This document shows, piece by piece, positions 1 to 5,817 of a DNA stretch of 6,228 nucleotides. Numbering within the stretch: the stretch's first letter is position 1; each line of letters opens with the position of its first letter. Source of the DNA: an uncultured Pirellulaceae bacterium (GTDB lineage Bacteria; Planctomycetota; Planctomycetia; Pirellulales; Pirellulaceae); assembly GCA_947259675.1 (NCBI GenBank), contig CAMYNE010000178.1, positions 1 to 6,228 on the forward strand. The letters are read 5' to 3'. The position numbers and the translations under genes are program-made. The notes beneath the pieces are model-generated. The model had not been told where the DNA came from, made no database searches, and was given only the letters and a program-made list of their open reading frames with translations.

Positions 1-1688
1 GCGCTTGTTTTGATTCGGCGCGCGGACTGCCGATCATTCATTTGAACCTTCTGGGATACGACGAGCAGGCACATCGCCGCGGCCCAGAGTCCAGGTTTGC
101 ACACTGGACTCTGCGTGGTATCGATAATGCGATTCGACGGATCTGGAGATCGGCTCATCGTGGCGCTGGACGCGAGTACGATTTGTGGGTTTTTTCCGAC
201 CATGGTCAAGAGACAACTCAGCCATACCAGTTGGAGCATGGCAAGTTAATTCAAGAAGTCGTTGCCGAGATGGTTGACGGTTGCCTGATTGAATCAACGC
301 CAGTCAAGAAGCAGAAAGTTGAGCATTTGCCGACTCGAGCTGACTGGTTGGGTATTGGCTGGTTAGTGTCGATGTTGTTTGGCGAGCAAGACCACGATAT
401 TCAATCCCGTTCTTCCAACGTTCAAACCGTCACCTCGGGGCCCCTCGGATTCGTTTACTTGTTATCAGCGGAAATCAAACAGCGTTGCGACGAATTGGCA
501 AATCGACTTGTCCAGGAATCTCATGTCCCGATGGTGATTCAGGCGAAGGAAGACAACCAGGCGAAAGTCACAACTGCCGAAGGTTCATTTACACTGCCCC
601 AAGACGCCGTTCTCGTTTTCAACGAATACCTGATTCGACTGGTTCATCACCCTGATTCGGGCGACCTTGTGTTGGTTGGCTGGAAAAACGAAAGTCACTC
701 GACGAGTTTCGTGTTGCAAAACGGCGCGCATGCCGGTCCAGGCATTGAGGAGACTCGGGGGTTCGCATTGTTACCGCCAGATGCGTCGCTGACCAATAAA
801 AAACGATATTTGCGACCCAATGATTTGCGATTGGCCGCTTTACGCTTTCTCAAACGCGAACCTGGGCGAAAAAGGCCTGTATTTAATCCGGGCTCGCGGG
901 AAAATCGCATACGAATTGTGACGTACAACGTTCATGCATGTGTTGGAATGGATGGTGAACTGTCGCCGAACCGGATCGCCCGAGTGATCGCCCAATCAGG
1001 AGCCAACGTCATTTGCCTTCAGGAACTTGATGTGTTCCGGCAGAGATCCGGTAATCAGGATCAAGCGCACGCAATCGCCAAGTATCTGGAGATGAATTAC
1101 GAGTTTCATCCGGCTTGGCACCTGGAAGAGGAGCAATTTGGCAACGCGATTTTGACCAGGTTTCCCATGCGAGTCATTGAAACCAAAGGACTTCATCATC
1201 ACAAAGCCGATCGTTCGAGAAGGAGTGCATTGTGGGCGGAAATCGACATTGACGAGCAGACCTCGGTTCAGATCATTAACACGCATTTGAGCATCTATCC
1301 CAAAGAACAGTTGATTCAAGCAAAGGAGCTGTTGGAAGAATGGGTCCAACCCGCGTCGCTGTTGGGGCCGGTTGTGCTGTGTGGCGATTTCAACGCGCGA
1401 CCCAATTCGCCGACCTGCAAGGCATTTGCAAAGAAGCTGTTTGATGTTGAGTCGTTTGACCAAAATCCCACCAGGTCAACGTATTTCAGCCCGTTTCCGG
1501 TGACTCGCGTGGATCACATATTTGTGACGAACGAACTGCAGGCCAAAAGCACCCGAGTAATCGACAGCCGTATGGCGAAAGTTGCTTCAGATCATCTCCC
1601 TTTGATCGTCGACCTGAAACTAAAAATCGACGCAAAAAGATTTGATAAGGAAGATTCGCAGGTTAGTCGAAGCGGTTTGTTTGGTTAA
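1..1688 (+). CDS. Two-domain phosphoesterase: alkaline-phosphatase-superfamily phosphodiesterase C-terminal part fused to an EEP (DNase I-like) domain; 5' partial
   Basis: The frame is open from base 3 (first complete codon) to the TAA at 1686-1688, giving 561 residues, and it runs off the left edge. The TTG at 42 is internal, because recognisable family sequence (LPIIHLNLLGYDEQAH) spans it. Domain 1 (about 3-800) keeps the later metal ligands of the alkaline phosphatase/nucleotide pyrophosphatase superfamily: DEQAH (60-74), SDHG (195-206), and a further His in GAHAGP (His at 729-731). The nucleophile and first metal Asp must lie upstream of the window. Domain 2 (about 909-1625) is a complete EEP fold with TYNVH (Asn 927), QELD (Glu 1023), GNAILTRFP, NTHLS (His 1284), GDFN (Asp 1386, Asn 1392), VDH (1509-1517) and SDHLPL (Asp 1590, His 1593). 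Both folds are metal-dependent phosphoesterases. The substrate (nucleic acid, nucleotide or lipid headgroup) cannot be read from sequence. It converges on the minus-strand cluster. Confidence 0.85.
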   Translation, partial: ACFDSARGLPIIHLNLLGYDEQAHRRGPESRFAHWTLRGIDNAIRRIWRSAHRGAGREYDLWVFSDHGQETTQPYQLEHGKLIQEVVAEMVDGCLIESTPVKKQKVEHLPTRADWLGIGWLVSMLFGEQDHDIQSRSSNVQTVTSGPLGFVYLLSAEIKQRCDELANRLVQESHVPMVIQAKEDNQAKVTTAEGSFTLPQDAVLVFNEYLIRLVHHPDSGDLVLVGWKNESHSTSFVLQNGAHAGPGIEETRGFALLPPDASLTNKKRYLRPNDLRLAALRFLKREPGRKRPVFNPGSRENRIRIVTYNVHACVGMDGELSPNRIARVIAQSGANVICLQELDVFRQRSGNQDQAHAIAKYLEMNYEFHPAWHLEEEQFGNAILTRFPMRVIETKGLHHHKADRSRRSALWAEIDIDEQTSVQIINTHLSIYPKEQLIQAKELLEEWVQPASLLGPVVLCGDFNARPNSPTCKAFAKKLFDVESFDQNPTRSTYFSPFPVTRVDHIFVTNELQAKSTRVIDSRMAKVASDHLPLIVDLKLKIDAKRFDKEDSQVSRSGLFG

Positions 1689-1868
1689 CGATTCATTGGC
1701 TAAAGCAGTCCCAAAATTGATCTGCACCTGTGTCTTCCTGAACCGAGGCACGAGGTGGAGGATCTCCGTGAACCAACGAGAGATTCTTCAGTCGCAAGCT
1801 CCTTCAGAATGACATCGATCTGAAAACCTATTTTGAACAGGCTCTAGTACCCGGTGCTGAGTACGCAT
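1689..1868. other. Convergent intergenic gap without a recognised gene
   Basis: About 180 bp separate the stop of the phosphoesterase gene from the stop of the amidotransferase gene on the opposite strand, so both transcripts should end here. The only structure I see is a short GGAG-GAT-CTCC hairpin near 1757-1767, with no T-run on either strand. I therefore cannot support an intrinsic terminator. No coding frame or repeat stands out. Confidence 0.5.
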
Positions 1869-2681
1869 TCAATCGGGCAAATTGAGCAGTACAACACTTT
1901 GATTTGCAACCTCTACCCAGCGTTCGTGGGTTACCGGTTCGGAAGAAATCGCGACCGCACGGTGTTCGACCGTTTCGTTATGGTGGATGTGGGGGATGCC
2001 GCAGATTTCGCAGTCGTAAATGCCCTGGCGCTGAATCATGTACAATGTATGGTTCCAGCGACAAGCGACCAAGGTCGTCCCGTCGGTTAACAAAAAGTTC
2101 AGCCGCGGGATTTTGTCTGGAGCGGCCGATTGGCAACGATCCGCCAGTTGCGTCACCGACTCCTCAAGGATTTCGACCAATCCGTTCGTGTTGTCTTTAC
2201 CAATTTCCTCGATGCCGTGTTCCTGCATGTGACTTAACAGCCACAGGAAATATTGCTCACTGTCTGTTTCGCCTTTTCGCTGCGCCTGAAGGTCCGGATT
2301 TGTTTCCAGATCAAGTTCTGGCCCGATCGTATCAAACCCGGAAAGCGTGCCATTATGTGCAAACGTCCACCGTCCACTAATAAACGGGTGCGTGTTGTAA
2401 ATCGAGTTTCGACCGACGGTCGCCCTTCTGACGTGCGCAATAATTGCAGTGGAGTAGACCTTTTCGGCAGTTGAACTAAACAACAAGTCGTCGTAAGCCG
2501 CCGTCGTCTTCTTTTGAATTTCGGGCCAGCCATCCGAATAGGTTACGATCCCCCAGCCATCGGTATGATCGCGTCCAGATTCATCCACTCGGCTTTGTTG
2601 CATCAAAGCATTCTGTGCAAAAACCAGACTGCAATCGACTTTCGTAGCTTCGTTGGAGATAAAACCATAAAGTCGGCACAT
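1869..2681 (-). CDS. Class II glutamine amidotransferase (YafJ/GATase_4-like)
   Basis: This 270-residue protein starts MCRLYGF, so removal of Met1 would expose Cys2 as the N-terminal nucleophile typical of Ntn class II amidotransferases, which release ammonia from glutamine. Further family motifs are DGWG (41-44), HVRRAT (83-88), NTHPF (96-100), FAHNGTL (107-113), TDSE (139-142) and a C-terminal AISSEP (245-250) followed by RWVEV. The length fits stand-alone YafJ-type proteins, and there is no synthase domain, so the ammonia acceptor is unknown. EgtC of ergothioneine synthesis belongs to the same fold, but no other egt gene is present. The ATG at 2681 overlaps the hemerythrin stop codon (TAATG) and has no strong Shine-Dalgarno, which suggests translational coupling. 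It is the last minus-strand gene before the convergent gap. Confidence 0.9.
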   Translation of the reverse strand: MCRLYGFISNEATKVDCSLVFAQNALMQQSRVDESGRDHTDGWGIVTYSDGWPEIQKKTTAAYDDLLFSSTAEKVYSTAIIAHVRRATVGRNSIYNTHPFISGRWTFAHNGTLSGFDTIGPELDLETNPDLQAQRKGETDSEQYFLWLLSHMQEHGIEEIGKDNTNGLVEILEESVTQLADRCQSAAPDKIPRLNFLLTDGTTLVACRWNHTLYMIQRQGIYDCEICGIPHIHHNETVEHRAVAISSEPVTHERWVEVANQSVVLLNLPD

Positions 2682-3145
2682 TACGATTCAGTCCATTTTT
2701 TGCCAACTTTTCGCAAACCAAGAAGCGTGGCCAGCGAATTCGTCTGTTCTTGCTCGTTCAGCCGAGACATCAGGCTGATCAGAGACCCGCAATGCTCGGC
2801 GTGAGCAAGTGCCAACCGAAATCCGGATTTGATGGATTCCAACTCCGCATCAGTGGGTGAAGTTTTTTCAATCAGCATCCGTAAGGAATTGAGAATGTTA
2901 TTGTGTTCACCGACCAGATCGGCTTCGGTAACCGAGGCTTCTCCAAAATTGGCGAGTCGCGTATAGAGTTCGGCTTCCTCGTAGGCGATATGCGGACCAG
3001 CGACCGCATCCAGTTCTACTGCCCGTTCACGAGCCTTCTCAATATCTCCAGCGTTCAACAGCTTCGAAATTTCATAAAGCAGTCGTGAAAACTGTTGATG
3101 ATCTTTCAGAAACTCCGCGATCAATGGTGTTTTCATTTCAAGCAT
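2681..3145 (-). CDS. Hemerythrin-like HHE domain protein
   Basis: From the ATG at 3145 the protein has 154 residues and is essentially one four-helix HHE domain. Candidate di-iron ligands sit in the usual spacing: His16 (KDHQQF), His52 and Glu56 (GPHIAYEE), His81 (GEHNNI), and His115 or His118 (HAEHCG). Proteins of this family bind a non-haem di-iron centre that reacts with O2, NO or peroxide; which applies here is not visible. I chose 3145 because GGAG lies 8 nt upstream. The frame stays open to another ATG at 3220, adding 25 residues with no family motif and no Shine-Dalgarno. That start would leave only 15 bp after the USP stop and remains possible. The stop codon shares a base with the amidotransferase ATG. 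Confidence 0.85.
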   Translation of the reverse strand: MLEMKTPLIAEFLKDHQQFSRLLYEISKLLNAGDIEKARERAVELDAVAGPHIAYEEAELYTRLANFGEASVTEADLVGEHNNILNSLRMLIEKTSPTDAELESIKSGFRLALAHAEHCGSLISLMSRLNEQEQTNSLATLLGLRKVGKKWTES

Positions 3146-3153
3146 CGCGTTGA

Positions 3154-3157
3154 CTCC
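3154..3157 (-). promoter_or_regulatory. Shine-Dalgarno GGAG deciding the hemerythrin start
   Basis: On the minus strand GGAG is followed by 8 nt and then the ATG at 3145. The longer alternative start at 3220 is preceded by an A/T-rich stretch without a purine-rich match, so this site favours the shorter protein. Planctomycetes often start without a Shine-Dalgarno, so this is support and not proof. Confidence 0.55.
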
Positions 3158-3235
3158 GTTAGTTTGCAAAATGAACGAAACCGAATTGACTGAGATTCGA
3201 AAATTCTGGATATCGCTCATTCAAAAAGTTTATGT

Positions 3236-3673
3236 TTAGTCACTATCAACTCGAAGGACGAGTACGGGACACGGCGCCAAACGCACAACCCGCTCAGCGA
3301 CCGATCCCAGCAGGAACCTAGGAATGCCCGTACGGCCATGCGACGAAATCACGATTAAGCCGGCGTTGCATTCTTTGGCTCGCTCGACGACTCCGCCGCC
3401 AGGATCGCCGAACAGGGCTGTAAATTTGATTCCAGTGAACCGGTTTTCTGTATCCTCGTCAAAAAAACTCTTGGTCAAATTCTCCGCGATTTTGTCCTCG
3501 GAATACGTGCCCCAAACGACGCTGGGTTCTACCGCAGACGGATACGGCGTCACGTGCACGACTTCGATTTGATCGACTGACTCGGCCAATTCGATCGCTT
3601 TTGTCAACGCATCTTTCGAACTGTCGGAGAAATCCCACGGCACGATTATCGGCTGTTTTGTGAAGATAGGCAT
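3236..3673 (-). CDS. Universal stress protein, single UspA domain
   Basis: This is a 145-residue cytoplasmic Usp-fold protein of typical family length. The first strand ends in IIVPWDFS, with the usual nucleotide-contacting Asp (Asp14). The phosphate-binding loop is SSHG-(9 residues)-GS at 110-124, followed by VAERVVRLAPCPVLVLR. The family motif for ATP-binding members is G-2x-G-9x-G(S/T). Here the first Gly is Ser, a common variant, so ATP binding is plausible but not certain. The ATG at 3673 has AAGGGA 7 nt upstream (3681-3686). It lies 176 bp after the USP-CBS gene, the longest gap between the full-length minus-strand genes apart from the one holding the transporter remnant, so it may have its own promoter. 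The hemerythrin gene follows on the same strand. Confidence 0.93.
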   Translation of the reverse strand: MPIFTKQPIIVPWDFSDSSKDALTKAIELAESVDQIEVVHVTPYPSAVEPSVVWGTYSEDKIAENLTKSFFDEDTENRFTGIKFTALFGDPGGGVVERAKECNAGLIVISSHGRTGIPRFLLGSVAERVVRLAPCPVLVLRVDSD

Positions 3674-3714
3674 TTGCGTTTCCCTTTTTTAGATTGGGTG
3701 TGGTTGTCCTAACT

Positions 3715-3738
3715 GCACGCAAAGGCAAAAAGGCGTGC
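3715..3738. repeat. Inverted repeat GCACGC/GCGTGC in the leader of the single-domain USP gene
   Basis: A perfect 6-bp inverted repeat (3715-3720 and 3733-3738) encloses a 12-nt A/G-rich loop, about 40 bp upstream of the USP start codon. No T-run follows on the minus strand, so it does not look like an intrinsic terminator for the upstream gene. It could be an operator or leader hairpin, or chance. Confidence 0.3.
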
Positions 3739-3809
3739 CATTGTCAGTTTTCATCGAAACAGGAATCTTACCGCAGTGAAACATTCCAACAAGGTACGTT
3801 ATCCGACGA

Positions 3810-3819
3810 GCCAGCTGGC
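3810..3819. repeat. 10-bp perfect palindrome GCCAGCTGGC between the two USP genes
   Basis: The palindrome lies about 30 bp downstream of the USP-CBS stop and about 140 bp upstream of the next USP start. A site of this length and symmetry could bind a dimeric regulator, but one copy of a 10-bp palindrome is weak evidence and chance is the default explanation. Confidence 0.2.
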
Positions 3820-3849
3820 ATCCAGGTCCTGCAAGACGAACGCGAATGC

Positions 3850-4767
3850 TCACGCACCCGACGGCAAGTCTTTGCGTTCGTTTACATCTTGAGTTTCAAC
3901 AATTCCAATCGGATGGTCTGCATCGTCGACAACGACCAGGTGATGAATGTTCTTATTATTTTCAAACAGCTCTCGCGCTTTCTGACACGATTCGTTATTT
4001 GAAATCGTTACAACAGGTGAAGTCATATGTCGACGCACCTGATCAAAGTCGAAATTGGAGGCCCGCCTCTGGCCGAACTCGTCCGTTTCAAACATCTCAT
4101 CGATGACCGTTTCATCGCGGTTTTTATATCGTTCCTGGAGACTCAAATATTTGGCGATATCTGTCTTCGTCAGGATTCCGATACAACACCCCGATGCATC
4201 CGAAACAGGAGCTCCCGATTCATCGGCTCGTTCCAGTTCCGTTATTACTTTTTCGATCTTGTCAAAACCGCGAATCGGACGAACATGTCGCATGATGTCC
4301 GTCACAAATGTCTGTTTTTGATGATCGTCATCTGCAGCTGGTTGTTCAATTTTCAAGTTTTTCACCATGACCAGAGAACAAGCAGAATGCCTTATCACAT
4401 ACTGGGCGACACTGCCCATCAAAACTCGCATGATTCCGGTTTTCCCATGCGTGCTCATCACTACCGTATCGCACGATTTGGAGGCGCGAACGATTTCAGG
4501 GCCAGGGTTTCCATGCACAAAAATGTGTTCAAATTCGACGGCAGCGTCCGTTGGACGGATCTTCAAGAATTGGCTTTTATCTTCCTCAACCGTGTCGCGC
4601 ACGTAGTCGCTTCCGAACATTGCTTCTTCGGGAAGCCATTGAGGCGCGACGTACAAAAAGACCAGCCCGGAATTGTTTTGTTTTGCAATCATCGTCGCGA
4701 GGCCGACGGCGGCGATGCTGTTTGCCGACAGGTCGACGGGGCATAGAACCTTTTTATGTCGATTCAT
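3850..4767 (-). CDS. Universal stress protein fused to a C-terminal CBS-domain pair
   Basis: This 305-residue protein has a Usp domain at about 1-137, with VLCPVDLS at the first strand and STHG-(9 residues)-GS at 105-119, where the first Gly of the ATP loop is Ser. A charged linker (141-152) leads to two CBS motifs. CBS1 is about 155-208 (DIMRHVRPI through GILTKTDIAKYL) and CBS2 about 244-296 (VRRHMTSPVVTI through GIVETQDV). Tandem CBS motifs form Bateman modules that commonly bind AMP, ATP or related adenosyl ligands, so the protein probably integrates stress and energy charge in the cytoplasm. Its output partner is unknown. The ATG at 4767 has a strong AGGAG 6 nt upstream (4774-4778). Only 50 bp separate it from the cytochrome gene, so the two are probably co-transcribed. 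Other USPs flank it at 3236-3673 and beyond 5818. Confidence 0.93.
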   Translation of the reverse strand: MNRHKKVLCPVDLSANSIAAVGLATMIAKQNNSGLVFLYVAPQWLPEEAMFGSDYVRDTVEEDKSQFLKIRPTDAAVEFEHIFVHGNPGPEIVRASKSCDTVVMSTHGKTGIMRVLMGSVAQYVIRHSACSLVMVKNLKIEQPAADDDHQKQTFVTDIMRHVRPIRGFDKIEKVITELERADESGAPVSDASGCCIGILTKTDIAKYLSLQERYKNRDETVIDEMFETDEFGQRRASNFDFDQVRRHMTSPVVTISNNESCQKARELFENNKNIHHLVVVDDADHPIGIVETQDVNERKDLPSGA

Positions 4768-4817
4768 TAATTGCTCCTGGTTTTGCAGCAGGTTAAAGCA
4801 GTATTTGTACCGAAAAG

Positions 4818-5231
4818 CTATTTCTTTTTAAGATCGCGATTTTGACGGACATACTTGTGGCAACGAACACAACTCAATGTTACCTCGAAAAACGAAAGCG
4901 TAGCACCGTCGAGATTTTTCTCGTGTGCACTGTCGCGCAAGCGTTGCGCGCTACTGCGAAAATCACTGCTCATGCGGAGGTATTTATCGGTTTGAAGCAC
5001 GTTCCAATCTGCTTCGTGACTGAGTAACATCAAATCCTGCGCACTTTTGCTGATCAAGCCATAGTTTTCCGTAGCGAGCCCGGAGACGATGTCGCGCGAA
5101 TCGTCCAGTTTCCGCTTCATGAATGGCGACGTGTCCTCTTGAATTTGGCGTCGTTCTTCTTGAAATCCAAAAATGACAGCTCCTGCACTGGTCGCAACGA
5201 GAACTATGCAGGTAATAAGTTTTGTAAACAT
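4818..5231 (-). CDS. Small secreted c'-type/c-556-like cytochrome
   Basis: The 137-residue product begins with a hydrophobic stretch (about 3-23, after MFTK) that reads as a Sec signal or N-terminal anchor, so the mature part should face the periplasm. The rest is helical and charged, and ends with CVRCH (121-125) in ...TLSCVRCHKYVR, a CxxCH haem c site close to the C-terminus as in cytochrome c'/c-556 four-helix bundles. Met38 (PFMKRKL) in the first predicted helix is a candidate sixth ligand, by analogy with c-556; this is inferred from position. Family members bind NO or CO, or carry electrons. The ATG at 5231 has AAGGA 5 nt upstream. It follows the transporter remnant closely and precedes the USP-CBS gene by 50 bp. 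Confidence 0.82.
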   Translation of the reverse strand: MFTKLITCIVLVATSAGAVIFGFQEERRQIQEDTSPFMKRKLDDSRDIVSGLATENYGLISKSAQDLMLLSHEADWNVLQTDKYLRMSSDFRSSAQRLRDSAHEKNLDGATLSFFEVTLSCVRCHKYVRQNRDLKKK

Positions 5232-5236
5232 GTTTT

Positions 5237-5241
5237 TCCTT
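5237..5241 (-). promoter_or_regulatory. Shine-Dalgarno AAGGA of the cytochrome gene, overlapping a stop codon
   Basis: AAGGA lies 5 nt before the cytochrome ATG and shares two bases with the TAA at 5240-5242, which ends the residual open frame of the transporter remnant (TAAGGA). Ribosomes finishing that frame would stop directly on this site, so the cytochrome start could still be coupled to translation of the broken gene. Confidence 0.6.
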
Positions 5242-5271
5242 AACCTTGATAACTAAATTTCGTCCCGTGAA

Positions 5272-5551
5272 TTATCCTTGAACAAGGCCCTTGAGCAATA
5301 GACCAACAATATAAGCCAGCACGGCGGCAATTCCGCTGATCGAGAATGTCTCCGGTCCCGAGCGGTACCAGTTGTGCGCCGGCAACACCGGAAACGGCGG
5401 CAAACTTAGTCACCGTCCCGTCGATGGCTCCATAAACGAAATCCCTCAAATAGTTGTGGTACTTTTTGTCTTCGACTCGACGGGCAATTTCTATCGGATC
5501 GTGCGAATATTCAAGCTTAGGATCCATGCGGGAATCCATTGCAATGGACAT
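5272..5551 (-). pseudogene. VIT1/CCC1-family iron/manganese transporter remnant with internal deletion and frame change
   Basis: From the ATG at 5551 the first 59 codons read as the N-terminus of a bacterial VIT1/CCC1 protein: LEYSHDP, then YLRDFVYGAIDGTVTKF and VSGVAGA. This frame then turns into unrelated sequence (residue 61 onward) and stops at 5240. In another frame, starting at about 5370, the family's C-terminal end appears: WYRSGPETFSISG followed by an Ala/Leu-rich membrane helix (IAAVLAYIVGLLLKGL), stopping at TAA 5272-5274. Together about 91 residues remain of a family usually near 230. The central helices and metal-binding loop are gone, so this is a deletion and not a simple frameshift. 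The join lies near 5368-5380. The intact protein would move Fe(II) or Mn(II) across the membrane. No Shine-Dalgarno is visible at 5551. The 103-codon residual frame may still be translated but cannot be a transporter. Confidence 0.82.
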
Positions 5552-5590
5552 GCCGATACAGAAAGAAAACTGAAAACTCGGGTAACCAGA

Positions 5591-5612
5591 CCCAATGATG
5601 GTTTCAATTGGG
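5591..5612. repeat. Inverted repeat CCCAAT/ATTGGG, overlapping a second stem
   Basis: CCCAAT (5591-5596) and ATTGGG (5607-5612) can pair with a 10-nt loop. The right arm is also the left arm of the stem at 5605-5628, so the two stems exclude each other. It lies about 40 bp upstream of the transporter remnant start. Confidence 0.35.
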
Positions 5613-5628
5613 ACAACTATTCCAATTG
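5605..5628. repeat. Inverted repeat CAATTGG/CCAATTG upstream of the transporter remnant
   Basis: Seven perfect base pairs (5605-5611 with 5622-5628), extendable to nine positions with one mismatch (G-U wobble if transcribed on the plus strand), enclose a 6-nt loop. The arms are themselves CAATTG palindromes. It could be an operator for a dimeric repressor or a leader hairpin on the minus-strand transcript. No consensus for a named regulator is recognised. Confidence 0.4.
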
Positions 5629-5817
5629 CGAGGAATCGCGTGTTTTGGACGTGCGTGTTGTGCTATTTCAGTGTGCGATTTGGCGCGCCGGGAAGGTTTG
5701 GGCTTTCGTTGACTTCAATTCGCTGGCCAACCGAGGCGACTAAGTACGGTAGACAATTAACGTCTTTATTGTACAAAATCTCGGTGGCGGCAACGGAAAC
5801 AGCCTCAGCCGCTCGAG

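Larger units (their letters stand above)
5552..5817. other. 266-bp spacer upstream of the transporter remnant; no supported gene
   Basis: This lies between the stop of the right-hand USP and the transporter remnant, both on the minus strand. It probably holds the promoter for the remnant-cytochrome-USP-CBS run, but I cannot point to a convincing -35/-10 pair. A group of inverted repeats sits in its part nearest the remnant (5580-5628). One minus-strand frame is open from 5866 to 5663 but has no ATG or GTG and no family signature, so I do not call it a gene. Confidence 0.5.

Noticed and set aside
42..44. TTG at 42 as the start of the phosphoesterase gene
   Set aside because: The frame is open to the left edge and the residues before it continue the phosphodiesterase family pattern, so it is an internal Leu codon.
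996..1463. 155-codon minus-strand open frame
   Set aside because: It is antisense to the EEP domain, whose catalytic motifs prove the plus-strand frame.
1757..1767. Hairpin GGAG-GAT-CTCC in the convergent gap as a terminator
   Set aside because: The stem has only four pairs, and no T-run follows on either strand.
1904..2380. 158-codon plus-strand open frame
   Set aside because: It is antisense to the amidotransferase gene, whose Cys2, DGWG and TDSE motifs fix the minus-strand frame.
1869..2681. Assignment of the amidotransferase as EgtC (ergothioneine synthesis)
   Set aside because: It shares the class II fold, but no egtB or egtD partner is in the window and the generic YafJ-type motifs do not discriminate.
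4027..4746. 239-codon plus-strand open frame
   Set aside because: It lies wholly antisense to the USP-CBS gene, which has clear domains and a Shine-Dalgarno. The plus-strand translation shows no family pattern.
5372..5743. 123-codon plus-strand open frame over the transporter remnant and spacer
   Set aside because: It is antisense to the recognisable VIT1 N-terminal piece, and the composition looks random.
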